This document shows positions 15,731 through 23,316 of a stretch of DNA of 64,000 nt, one piece after another. Location of the stretch: contig DASQKI010000109.1 in assembly GCA_035630615.1 (NCBI GenBank), positions 1 to 64,000 on the forward strand. Reading direction: 5' to 3'. The position numbers were made by a program, and so were the translations under genes. The notes beneath the pieces were generated by a model. It ran no database searches, was not told the DNA's origin, and saw nothing but the letters and a program-made list of their open reading frames with translations. The stretch is from DATFRX01 sp035630615. GTDB lineage: Bacteria; Actinomycetota; Actinomycetes; Propionibacteriales; Nocardioidaceae. Position 1 is the first letter of the stretch, and each line of letters opens with the position of its first letter.

Positions 15731-16657
15731 ATGCGCGCAATCGCCTTTCAGGAGTACGGCGGATCCGACCGACTCGAGTTGGCCGACCTCCCCGAACCCA
15801 AGGTCGGGCCCGACATCGTGCTCGTCCGGGTGCGAGCCGCCGGGGTGAACCCGGTCGACTGGAAGATCCGCGAGGGCCTCGTCGACGGTGCCCACGACGT
15901 CTACTTCCCCGTCGTACCCGGATGGGACGTCGCCGGGGTCGTCGAGACGGTCGGGCCGGCGGTGACCGAGTTCGCGTCGGGCGACGAGGTCATGGGCTAC
16001 GTCCGGCGCGACGAGGTCCGCCGCGGCACGTACGCCGAACTCACGCCGGCGCCGATCCGCGGCCTGGCAGCGAAGCCCGCGTCGGCGAGCTGGCCCGAAG
16101 CAGGCGGGCTGCCGCTGGTGGGCCTCACCGCGCTGCAGGCACTGATCGCCGGTCGGGTCGGCGACGGAGACACGGTGCTGATCCACGCGGCGGCCGGCGG
16201 CGTCGGACACCTGGCGGTCCAGATCGCCCAGGCGCTCGGCGCGGCCAGGGTGATCGGCACGGCGAGCCCGGCCAACCACGCGTTCCTGGCCGGGCTGGGC
16301 GCCGAGCCGGTGGAGTACGGACCGGGCCTCGCGGATCGACTCCGCGACCTCGCACCGGGCGGGATCGACGCAGCCTGTGACTTCGTCGGCGGCGACGCCG
16401 TGGAGATCTCCGGGTCGGTCGTGTCCGATCCCGGTCGGATCGTGTCGATCACCAACCCGCCCGTCGTCAAGCAGGCCGGTGGCCGCTACATCTTCGTCCG
16501 ACCCAACGCCGAGCAGCTGACCCGGCTCGCCGGGTGGTACGACGAGGGTCGGCTACGGGTGCACGTCGACCGGACGTTTCCGCTGGCCGAGGCGGCCGCG
16601 GCACAGGACCTCGTACGTGAGGGCCACGTCCGTGGGAAGGTCGTCCTCGAGGTCTAG
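15731..16657 (+). CDS. NADP-dependent MDR oxidoreductase (quinone oxidoreductase-like)
   Basis: 308 aa. A GroES-like N-terminal domain (AGVNPVDWKIREGLV, GWDVAGVVETVG) is followed by a Rossmann domain with the NADPH-binding motif AAAGGVGHLAVQIA. There is no structural or catalytic zinc cysteine set, so it is a zeta-crystallin-like quinone or enone reductase. The ATG at 15731 is supported by its own -10 box. Its stop shares CTAG with the convergent SRPBCC gene. Confidence 0.9.
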   Translation: MRAIAFQEYGGSDRLELADLPEPKVGPDIVLVRVRAAGVNPVDWKIREGLVDGAHDVYFPVVPGWDVAGVVETVGPAVTEFASGDEVMGYVRRDEVRRGTYAELTPAPIRGLAAKPASASWPEAGGLPLVGLTALQALIAGRVGDGDTVLIHAAAGGVGHLAVQIAQALGAARVIGTASPANHAFLAGLGAEPVEYGPGLADRLRDLAPGGIDAACDFVGGDAVEISGSVVSDPGRIVSITNPPVVKQAGGRYIFVRPNAEQLTRLAGWYDEGRLRVHVDRTFPLAEAAAAQDLVREGHVRGKVVLEV

Positions 16658-17166
16658 CCCGCGCCGTACTGGCCGGCGTACGTCGACGCCAGCTCGTCGG
16701 CCCGGTCGAACAGCGCCATCCGATGCATCGGACGACCGCCGAGCAGCGCGTCGAGCGCCTCGAACGTGGCATGCCACCCGGCCCCGGCGCCCGCGGCGAG
16801 GGCGCGATCGTCGACGATGTGCGTGAAGCGAAGCAGGCAGCCGCCGTAGATCGGCTCCAGCTGCCAACGCAGGACCTCCTCGTCCCACGTGTACTCCAGC
16901 AGCCGAGGCGGATCGGCGGCCGTCACCTCGCCGTACAGCGTCATGTCCTCGTCGCGGACGCCGTGCCGCGTCCTCGACTCGGGCGCCAGGTCGAACCGCA
17001 GCTTCGCCCCGACCGTCGGGTCGACGTCGACCGATGCGGGAAACCACGCGCGCAGTTGGTCCGCCTCCGTGATCGCCCGCCACACCTTCGCCACCGGATG
17101 CAGCAGTCGCCGCTCGAAGCACAGCTCGAACCGGCCGTCGTCGCGGGCGTGCAGGGTCCCGAGCAT
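16654..17166 (-). CDS. SRPBCC (AHSA1/START-like) protein
   Basis: 170 aa. The single-domain AHSA1 pattern is FELCFERRLLHPVAKVWRAI, LRAWFP and, later, LLRFTHIVDD. These proteins have a helix-grip cavity that binds hydrophobic ligands; the ligand is unknown. It is the third gene of an arsR-led operon, starting 4 bp after the preceding stop (ATG 17166). ArsR-SRPBCC operons are widespread in actinobacteria. Confidence 0.85.
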   Translation of the reverse strand: MLGTLHARDDGRFELCFERRLLHPVAKVWRAITEADQLRAWFPASVDVDPTVGAKLRFDLAPESRTRHGVRDEDMTLYGEVTAADPPRLLEYTWDEEVLRWQLEPIYGGCLLRFTHIVDDRALAAGAGAGWHATFEALDALLGGRPMHRMALFDRADELASTYAGQYGAG

Positions 17167-17170
17167 GGCG

Positions 17171-18139
17171 TCACCCCGCGAGCTGGTCGGCATAGTGCTT
17201 GCGGTGAAGCTCGACCCGGTCGTCCGGCCACGGCCGTTCGAGATCGTGCATCCCCGCGATGAAGCGCTCCATCTGGGCCTGCCAGGACGCGAGCAGTGAC
17301 GCCTGCTGATCGGCGAGCTCCGCCGGCACCGTCTGGGTGAGGACGATCCGGCCCGCGTACTTGCGGCCGCTGATCGTCCATCGGACCTCACCGACCGGCG
17401 TACCGTCGTGGCGCCATTCGTACACGAGGGTCCGGCCGGGCTCGAGTGCGGTGACGACCCCCGCGTCGATCGCCGGTGGCGTGGCGGTCGCGGGCGCCGG
17501 GCTACCCACCGCGGGAGCGCCGGCGGAGGTCAGGGCGGCCCACACCTCGTCCGGCGTCTGGATCACGACCCGCTCGAACCGCAGGACGGAGCCGTCCGCG
17601 TCCTCGACGACCTCGCCCTCGGCAAGGCCGAACTCCTCGATGTACTCCTCGTTGCGGACGAACCAGTCGGCCATAGACCCCGCGTCTGTCGACTCCGGGT
17701 CGGCCGACTCGCCGGCGAGCCAGGCCAGCAGCAGCTCGAGGCAGGCGTCCCAGCCGGCCGCGTGCTGTGCGGCGAACCGCTCGTCCCCCCACGTGTCACC
17801 GCCGGACAGCGCGTGGCTGAACGACAGCCGACAGCCCGAACCGTCGGGCGCCAGCTCAAAGCGCAGCAGGTCGCCGCCCCATCGAAACGCGAAGACCTTC
17901 GGTGGGTCGACCTCCACCACCTCCCCGCTCGACTCGCCGATGTCAGGGTCATCCTCGACGAAGTGAACGGGAGCGCCGGGCCGCAGCTCCATCTCGACCC
18001 GGCCCGGGAACCAGTGCGCCAGCTCGTCCGGCTCGGTCACGGCCCGCCATACCTTCTCGGGCGGATGGGCGAGCCGGCGCTCGAAGCGCAGCACCGCCCG
18101 TCCCTCCTCGAACTGTCTGGTCGCGAGAGGTGCGGTCAT
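17171..18139 (-). CDS. double-domain SRPBCC (AHSA1-like) protein
   Basis: 322 aa. Residues ~12-150 form one AHSA1-like domain (AVLRFERRLAHPPEKVWRAV, ELAHWFPGRVEME). From ~185 a second, more divergent domain appears (VLRFERVVIQTPDEVWAALT, VYEWRHDGTPVGEVRW). The upstream ArsR gene overlaps it by 4 bp, so expression is coupled. Two fused ligand-binding domains plus a third from the next gene give this operon three related modules. Confidence 0.85.
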   Translation of the reverse strand: MTAPLATRQFEEGRAVLRFERRLAHPPEKVWRAVTEPDELAHWFPGRVEMELRPGAPVHFVEDDPDIGESSGEVVEVDPPKVFAFRWGGDLLRFELAPDGSGCRLSFSHALSGGDTWGDERFAAQHAAGWDACLELLLAWLAGESADPESTDAGSMADWFVRNEEYIEEFGLAEGEVVEDADGSVLRFERVVIQTPDEVWAALTSAGAPAVGSPAPATATPPAIDAGVVTALEPGRTLVYEWRHDGTPVGEVRWTISGRKYAGRIVLTQTVPAELADQQASLLASWQAQMERFIAGMHDLERPWPDDRVELHRKHYADQLAG

Positions 18140-18480
18140 CGGGAATCATCCTCCGTGGAGTCGTCTGGCATGGCGTCGAGATGACGCTCGAGGGCGTCGA
18201 GGCGGTCCTCCCACAGCCAGCGGTACGGCGTGAGCCAGGCGTCCATCTCGACCAGCGGATCGGGACGCAGCTCGTACCACCGGCGCTGCCCGTCGCGTCG
18301 CACCGTCACGAGGCCCGCCTCGCGCAGCACTCGCAGATGCTTCGACGTGCCCGGCTGCGACAGGCCGAGCGCCATGGTGAGGTCGCCGACCAGCCGTGGC
18401 CGCTCGCGCAGCAGATCCAAGATCCGGCGCCGCCTCGGCTCGGCGAGCGCGTGGAAGGTTGCCGTCATGGGATCGAACAT
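18136..18480 (-). CDS. ArsR-family winged-helix regulator
   Basis: 114 aa. The DNA-binding fold is clear: FHALAEPRRRRILDLLRERP, LSQPGTSKHLRVLREAGLVT and RRWYELRP. No metal-binding cysteine motif is visible, so this is the ArsR subgroup that pairs with SRPBCC proteins. ATG 18480 lies 9 nt after the palindrome GTTATATAAC, which doubles as -10 box and likely operator. Confidence 0.92.
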   Translation of the reverse strand: MFDPMTATFHALAEPRRRRILDLLRERPRLVGDLTMALGLSQPGTSKHLRVLREAGLVTVRRDGQRRWYELRPDPLVEMDAWLTPYRWLWEDRLDALERHLDAMPDDSTEDDSR

Positions 18481-18489
18481 ACGCCGCCG

Positions 18490-18499
18490 GTTATATAAC
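18490..18499 (-). promoter_or_regulatory. AT-rich palindromic operator/-10 of the arsR operon
   Basis: Perfect palindrome GTTATATAAC in otherwise GC-rich DNA, ending 10 nt from ATG 18480. TATAAC on the minus strand would be the -10 box, so ArsR binding here would block its own operon. Confidence 0.6.
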
Positions 18500-18567
18500 T
18501 GCAAGGCCATGTACGGAAGACGGCGACCTGCGCGGTGGATAACCACGTCCGCGTCGGACGGGACGCC

Positions 18568-18573
18568 TAGAGT
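18568..18573 (+). promoter_or_regulatory. -10 box for xseA (leaderless spacing)
   Basis: TAGAGT, 7 nt before GTG 18581. It fixes the start of xseA well inside a longer open frame. Confidence 0.55.
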
Positions 18574-18580
18574 GCAGGGC

Positions 18581-19813
18581 GTGGCATTGCAGACCTCACC
18601 GGAGTCGCCGGCGGCGGTCCGCCAGATCGCGCAGGCGCTGGGGGGCTGGATCGCCCGACTCGGCTGGGTGTGGGTCGAGGGCCAGATCTCACAGCTCAAC
18701 CTGCGTCAGGGCATGGTTTTCCTCACCCTGCGCGACTGCGACGCCGACATCTCGCTCCAGGTGACGTGTCCTCGCCGCACGATCGACGCGAGCCCGGTCC
18801 CGGTCACCGAGGGCGCCCGGGTGGTCGTCCACGCCCGCCCGACCTTCTACGACAAGCGCGGCACGCTGAGCCTCCGGGTCGACGAGATCCGGCCGGTCGG
18901 CGTCGGCGAGCTGCTGGCCCGGCTCGAGCAGCGGCGCCGACTGCTGGCGGCCGAGGGCCTCTTCGACCCGGCGCTCAAGCGGCGGCTGCCGTTTCTCCCC
19001 CACACGATCGGCTTGATCACCGGACGAGCCTCGGCCGCCGAGCGCGACGTCCTGCAAAACGCGCGCAACCGCTGGCCCGGCGTCCGGTTCCGCATCCGCT
19101 ACGCCACCATGCAGGGCAGCCGCGCGGCGGCCGAGGTGATCGGCGCCCTTCGCAACCTCGACGACGATCCCGAGGTCGACGTCGTCATCATCGCGAGGGG
19201 CGGCGGCTCCGTCGAGGATCTGTTGCCCTTCTCCGACGAGGCGCTCATCCGGGCCGCTGCCAAGGTCACCACCGTGATCGTCAGCGCGATCGGCCACGAG
19301 CCGGACAGCCCGATCCTCGACCTGGTCGCCGATGTCCGCGCGTCGACCCCGACCGACGCCGCCAAGCAGGTCGTGCCCGACGTCGCCGAGGAGAGCCAGC
19401 GGATCCAGCACGTCCGGGAGCGGATCTGGCGCCACGTCCGGGCTCAGGTCGATCGCGAGCTCCACGTGCTCGACCAACTGCGCAGCCGGCCGGCCCTGGC
19501 CGCTCCGGTGGCGCTGCTCGACGAGCGCCGGACCGCCGTCGTCGAGCTGCGCGATCGGGCCCGCCGCCACGTCACACACCGGCTCGATCGGGCCAGCGAC
19601 GACGTCGACCACCAACTGGCCCGGATCCGGGCCCTATCGCCGCTGGCGACGATGCGGCGCGGTTACGCGGTCGTGCGCGGGGCCGACGGACATGTGGTGT
19701 CGTCTGCCGACGCGGTCGCGGTCGGCGACGTCGTCGACATCCGGCTCGCCGACGGCGCCGTCCACGCCAAGGCCGAGACGGTCACACGTGAGAGCGAGGA
19801 GATCCGTGACTGA
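18581..19813 (+). CDS. xseA: exodeoxyribonuclease VII large subunit
   Basis: 410 aa. An N-terminal OB-fold (GWVWVEGQISQLNLRQGMVF) is followed by the catalytic core (IGLITGRASAAERDVLQNAR, DVVIIARGGGSVEDLLPFSD, VSAIGHEPDSPILDLVADVR ASTPTDAA region) and a C-terminal coiled coil. With XseB it degrades single-stranded DNA into oligonucleotides during repair. xseB overlaps its 3' end by 8 bp, so the two are translated together. GTG 18581 follows a leaderless -10. Confidence 0.97.
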   Translation: MALQTSPESPAAVRQIAQALGGWIARLGWVWVEGQISQLNLRQGMVFLTLRDCDADISLQVTCPRRTIDASPVPVTEGARVVVHARPTFYDKRGTLSLRVDEIRPVGVGELLARLEQRRRLLAAEGLFDPALKRRLPFLPHTIGLITGRASAAERDVLQNARNRWPGVRFRIRYATMQGSRAAAEVIGALRNLDDDPEVDVVIIARGGGSVEDLLPFSDEALIRAAAKVTTVIVSAIGHEPDSPILDLVADVRASTPTDAAKQVVPDVAEESQRIQHVRERIWRHVRAQVDRELHVLDQLRSRPALAAPVALLDERRTAVVELRDRARRHVTHRLDRASDDVDHQLARIRALSPLATMRRGYAVVRGADGHVVSSADAVAVGDVVDIRLADGAVHAKAETVTRESEEIRD

Positions 19814-20051
19814 GCAGGACGAGGTCGACCCGGTCGACGAGCTGTCCTACGAGGCGGCCCGCGACGAGCTGGTCGAGGTCGTACGCCGCCTGGAGGCCGG
19901 CGGCACGTCGCTCGAGGAGTCGCTGACCCTGTGGGAGCGGGGCGAGCGGCTGGCTGCGGTCTGCCAACGCTGGCTCGACGGCGCTCGGGCCCGACTCGAG
20001 GCGGCCACCGCCGACGAGTCCGCGAGCGACGACGATGCCGACGGGTCCTAG
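19806..20051 (+). CDS. xseB: exodeoxyribonuclease VII small subunit
   Basis: 81 aa, normal length. The family core LSYEAARDELVEVVRRLEAG, LEESLTLWERGERL and WLDGARARLEAA are all present; an acidic tail (DESASDDDADGS) follows. GTG 19806 lies inside the xseA coding end. Its stop shares CTAG with the convergent DUF4245 gene. Confidence 0.95.
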   Translation: MTEQDEVDPVDELSYEAARDELVEVVRRLEAGGTSLEESLTLWERGERLAAVCQRWLDGARARLEAATADESASDDDADGS

Positions 20052-20596
20052 GCCGGCCGGAGGCTCTGGACGAACGACTCCAGAGCGTCTTGCGACGCCG
20101 AACCGGTCACCAGCGTCGTCACCCTGTCGGAGCGCCGCACGAGGGTCGTCTCCTCCCGACTGTCGTCGCGGCGCAACTGCCAGTCCGTGCCGTCGATCTG
20201 GACCGAGCCCACCGGCTCGGTACCCTCCGCGGCTTCATCGACCAGCGTCTCGACGTCGACCGGAGCCTGCTCGAGACCGATGTATTCCTCGTCCGGCGTG
20301 AGGACACCGAGATGCCATGACTGCTCGTCCGGCACGTAGCGCACACTGGTGGCGCGCCATCCGTCCGGCAGTTGTGGCGGGGCCAGCAGCGGGTAGTCCG
20401 CGTCGCCCCGAGCGGCTTCGGCGGCCGCCGCGTACTCGACCGTCGGGTTCGGCGGCGCGGGGTCGTCGGTCAACACCGCCTGATAGAGCGCGATCGCGCC
20501 GATGATCGCGAGCACGACCGCGAACGAACGGACCACGTCGGTCCACCGCCACGACATGCCGTATCGCGACGGTCGACCCGACGGGGCTTGGCTCAT
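20048..20596 (-). CDS. DUF4245 single-pass membrane protein
   Basis: 182 aa. One membrane helix near residues 22-42 (VVRSFAVVLAIIGAIALYQA) is followed by an extracytoplasmic domain with YPLLAPPQLPDGWRATSVRY. This matches DUF4245, an uncharacterised actinobacterial family found next to glpX/fum and xseAB. No enzyme motif is visible. ATG 20596 was used; the upstream gap to the divergent exporter gene is only 26 bp. Confidence 0.85.
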   Translation of the reverse strand: MSQAPSGRPSRYGMSWRWTDVVRSFAVVLAIIGAIALYQAVLTDDPAPPNPTVEYAAAAEAARGDADYPLLAPPQLPDGWRATSVRYVPDEQSWHLGVLTPDEEYIGLEQAPVDVETLVDEAAEGTEPVGSVQIDGTDWQLRRDDSREETTLVRRSDRVTTLVTGSASQDALESFVQSLRPA

Positions 20597-20622
20597 GAAG
20601 ACATTGTGGTCAACCTAGAGCG

Positions 20623-21984
20623 GTGGACGAACACCGGGAGGTCTACCGCGCGATCGACCTCGCCCTGCGGATGGGCGAGGTCGTCATGTCGAGCGGTGCC
20701 GGCGCCTCTGACGTCACGGCGACGATGCTCGCCGTCACCAGCGCCTGCGGGCTGCGTGGCTGCACGATCGCGGTCAACTTCACGACGCTCTCGGTTTCCT
20801 ACCAGGCCGCGCCCGACGCGCCGCCCGAGACCCACCAGCGCGTCGTGCAATACCGCGGCCACGACTACGCCCAGCTCACCGAGGTCGACCATCTCGTTCG
20901 CGAGCTCGCCCTGGGCCGGGTCGACCGGACGGAGGCGAGCCAGCGGCTCAACGAGGTGACGTCGAGACCACGGCCTTATCCACGCTGGGCCGTGATCGGC
21001 TCGAGCGGCGTCCTCGCCGCCGGGGCGGCCTTCATGCTCGGTGGCGGCCCCCTCCTCGTCGCGGTGACCTTCGTCACCACGGTCTGCATCGACGTCGTCG
21101 GCCGACGGCTGGCCCGGCGTCGGATCCCGGCCTTCTATCAGCAAGTGCTCGGCGCGCTGATCGCCACCGCGGTCGCGCTCGCGCTGCACAAGCTCGACGC
21201 GCCGGTCGAGCCGCAGCTGCTCGTCGCCTCCGGCATCATCCTGCTGCTGTCGGGCGTCGCCCTCGTGGGTGCCGTGCAAGACGCGTTGACCAGTCATTTC
21301 GTGACCGCGTCGGCGCGCATGTTCGAGGTGCTGCTGCTGACCGGCGGCATCATCGCCGGCATCGGCATCGGACTGACCTTCGGCAACAAGCTCGGCCTCG
21401 AGATCCACGTCAACTCGACAGGCACGAGCTGGTCCGACCTCCCGACGACGCTGCTGGGTGGCTCGATCGTCGCCGTCGCCTTCGCGTACGGCACGTACAC
21501 GCCGATTCGGGCACTGATCCCGATCGGCGTGACCGGCCTGCTCGGCCAGGCGGTCTATCAGACCAGCATCCAGTGGGACATCGGGCCAGCCCTGTCGTCC
21601 GGCGCGGCCGCGCTCGCCGTCGGCATCGTGAGCTACAGCCTGGCCGGCCGGGTACGGGTGCCGCCGCTGGTCGTGATCGTCGCCGGGATCGTGCCCCTGC
21701 TGCCCGGCCTCACGATCTACCAGGGCATGCTGCAATTGCTCAACTCCAGCGACGTCCTCGGCACGCTCGGACTCAGCACGCTGCTGTCGGCCCTCAGCAT
21801 CGGGGTCGCCTTGGCCTCCGGCGTGATCCTCGGCGAGTACGTCGCGCAGCCGCTCAAACGCGAGGCTCGTCGACTCGAGACGCGGCTGGCCGGACCCCGT
21901 CTGGTCGGTCCGCTGCGTCCGCTCGCCAATCGGCAGACTCGCCGTGCCGCCCGCCGACGCACCGCCGGGAGCGGCGACGACTGA
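20623..21984 (+). CDS. threonine/serine exporter family protein (ThrE type)
   Basis: 453 aa. It fuses the two ThrE modules: an N-terminal YjjP-like soluble plus membrane part (ALRMGEVVMSSGAGASDVTA, LRGCTIAVNFTTLSVSY) and a C-terminal YjjB-like membrane part, with about ten helices in all. Corynebacterium ThrE exports threonine and serine by proton antiport. GTG 20623 precedes DEHREVYRAIDLALR. A basic tail of ~35 residues (RRLETRLAG ... RRAARRR) would be cytoplasmic. Confidence 0.9.
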   Translation: MDEHREVYRAIDLALRMGEVVMSSGAGASDVTATMLAVTSACGLRGCTIAVNFTTLSVSYQAAPDAPPETHQRVVQYRGHDYAQLTEVDHLVRELALGRVDRTEASQRLNEVTSRPRPYPRWAVIGSSGVLAAGAAFMLGGGPLLVAVTFVTTVCIDVVGRRLARRRIPAFYQQVLGALIATAVALALHKLDAPVEPQLLVASGIILLLSGVALVGAVQDALTSHFVTASARMFEVLLLTGGIIAGIGIGLTFGNKLGLEIHVNSTGTSWSDLPTTLLGGSIVAVAFAYGTYTPIRALIPIGVTGLLGQAVYQTSIQWDIGPALSSGAAALAVGIVSYSLAGRVRVPPLVVIVAGIVPLLPGLTIYQGMLQLLNSSDVLGTLGLSTLLSALSIGVALASGVILGEYVAQPLKREARRLETRLAGPRLVGPLRPLANRQTRRAARRRTAGSGDD

Positions 21985-22041
21985 ACCTGGACGATCCGCA
22001 CAGGCGAACTCCCCACGCAGACAGCTGACCGTAGCTGCGGA

Positions 22042-22047
22042 TAGGCT
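22042..22047 (+). promoter_or_regulatory. -10 box for the mod operon (leaderless spacing)
   Basis: TAGGCT, 7 nt before ATG 22055, the first gene of the four-gene molybdate operon. Confidence 0.55.
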
Positions 22048-22054
22048 GACCGCT

Positions 22055-22468
22055 ATGCCAGCCGAATCCGCGGAGGCCTATCGCCTCGCCGACGCGGCCG
22101 AACTGCTCGGTGTCAGCGACGACACCGTGCGTCGTTGGGCCGACCAAGGCCGGTTCACGCCGACCCGAACGGAGGCCGGTGCACTCGCGATCGAGGGCCG
22201 GGATCTGGCGCGGCTCGCGACCGAGCACGCGCACCTCCCCTCGACTGGCGGCGGGCCGCGCCAGATGAGCGCCCGCAACCGGATGCGCGGCATCGTCACC
22301 TCGGTCACCAAGGACACCGTGATGGCGCAGGTCGAAATGTGCTGCGGGCCGTACCGGATCGTGTCGCTGATGAGTAGCGAGGCCGCCGACGACCTCGGGC
22401 TCGAGCCCGGTCGGGTGGCGACCGCCAGCGTCAAAGCCACCAACGTCGTCGTGGAGGTACCTACATGA
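22055..22468 (+). CDS. HTH plus TOBE (molybdate-binding) domain protein
   Basis: 137 aa. Residues ~8-45 form a MerR/excisionase-type helix-turn-helix (YRLADAAELLGVSDDTVRRW). Residues ~72-136 form a Mop/TOBE domain (ARNRMRGIVTSVTKDTVMAQ, ... VKATNVVVEV), which binds molybdate or tungstate oxyanions. It is probably a ModE-like sensor-regulator or a molybdate store for the operon it heads. Its stop overlaps modA by 4 bp. Confidence 0.88.
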   Translation: MPAESAEAYRLADAAELLGVSDDTVRRWADQGRFTPTRTEAGALAIEGRDLARLATEHAHLPSTGGGPRQMSARNRMRGIVTSVTKDTVMAQVEMCCGPYRIVSLMSSEAADDLGLEPGRVATASVKATNVVVEVPT

Positions 22469-23316
22469 GTGGCGCCACCAAGTCGCCGAGTGGCGCACCG
22501 TCGTCGCGCGAGACCGCTCCGCGCGACGAGCGTGCGCCACTCGCGGGTCGACCGAGGTGCGCCACGATCGCGATCGCGGCCGTCGCCGTACTCGGGTTGT
22601 CGCTCACCTCGTGCGGCGGCTCCGACGATGACGACGAGACGACCGAGCTGATGGTGCTGGCGGCGTCGTCGCTGACGACCGCGTTCGACGAACTCGAGAC
22701 GACCTACGAGGACGAGCATCCCGACGTCGACGTCAAGCTGTCCTACGACTCGTCAGCCATCCTCGTCGAGCAGGTCATCTCGGGCGCACCGGCCGACGTA
22801 CTCGCCACCGCTGACACCGACACCATGGCGGACGCTGTCGACGCCGACATGATCGACGGCGAGCCGACGATCTTCGCCCGCAACACGATGCTGATCGCCA
22901 CGCCGCCCGGCAATCCCGCCGGCATCCAGGACGTCACCGACCTCACCGACGCCACCGTCGCAGTCTGCGTCCCGGAGGCACCGTGCGGTGCGGCGACGCA
23001 GAAGCTCTTCGACCTCAACAACCTCGACGTGCAGCCGGCCACGGAGGAAGACAACGTGTCGTCGGTGCTCACCAAGGTGACCAGCGGCGAGGTCGACGCC
23101 GGCATCGTCTATGTCACCGACGCGCAGGCAGCGGGCGATGACGTCGACACGGCCGAGATCACGCACGCCGACGAGGTGATCAACGACGACCCGATCGCAA
23201 TCATCGCCGGCTCCGACAATTCCGACGCCGCACAAGACTGGGTCGACCTCGTCCTGTCGTCCGATGGCCAGCAGACCCTCGCCGACCTCGGCTTCCGTAC
23301 GGTGTCGTCGGGCTGA
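22465..23316 (+). CDS. modA: molybdate ABC transporter substrate-binding lipoprotein
   Basis: 283 aa. ModA pattern LMVLAASSLTTAFDELETTY, with SYDSSAILVEQVISGAPADV and the later GEVDAGIVYVTDA. Lipobox LTSC puts the lipid on Cys50. The signal peptide is unusual: about 30 residues (SPSGAPSS ... LAGRP) precede the hydrophobic core, and residues ~8-27 are encoded by the palindromic repeat at 22487-22543. No other ATG or GTG in frame lies between 22465 and the lipobox, so the repeat must be translated. ATG 22465 overlaps the previous stop and its own stop overlaps modB by 1 bp. Confidence 0.93.
   Translation: MSGATKSPSGAPSSRETAPRDERAPLAGRPRCATIAIAAVAVLGLSLTSCGGSDDDDETTELMVLAASSLTTAFDELETTYEDEHPDVDVKLSYDSSAILVEQVISGAPADVLATADTDTMADAVDADMIDGEPTIFARNTMLIATPPGNPAGIQDVTDLTDATVAVCVPEAPCGAATQKLFDLNNLDVQPATEEDNVSSVLTKVTSGEVDAGIVYVTDAQAAGDDVDTAEITHADEVINDDPIAIIAGSDNSDAAQDWVDLVLSSDGQQTLADLGFRTVSSG
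22487..22543. repeat. palindromic element, family D copy 1, inside modA
   Basis: 24-bp arms at 22487-22510 and 22520-22543 with a 2-bp mismatch around a 9-nt loop; the arm begins CGAGTGGCGCAC. A partial GAGTGGCGC also sits at the start codon (22467). The same family is at 35331-35389. The element is in frame with modA. Confidence 0.9.

Noticed and set aside
15422..16657. A genuine SelW-MDR fusion protein
   Set aside because: The canonical SelW ending is present one base out of frame and the oxidoreductase has its own start signal; a frameshift is the simpler explanation (listed as a finding).
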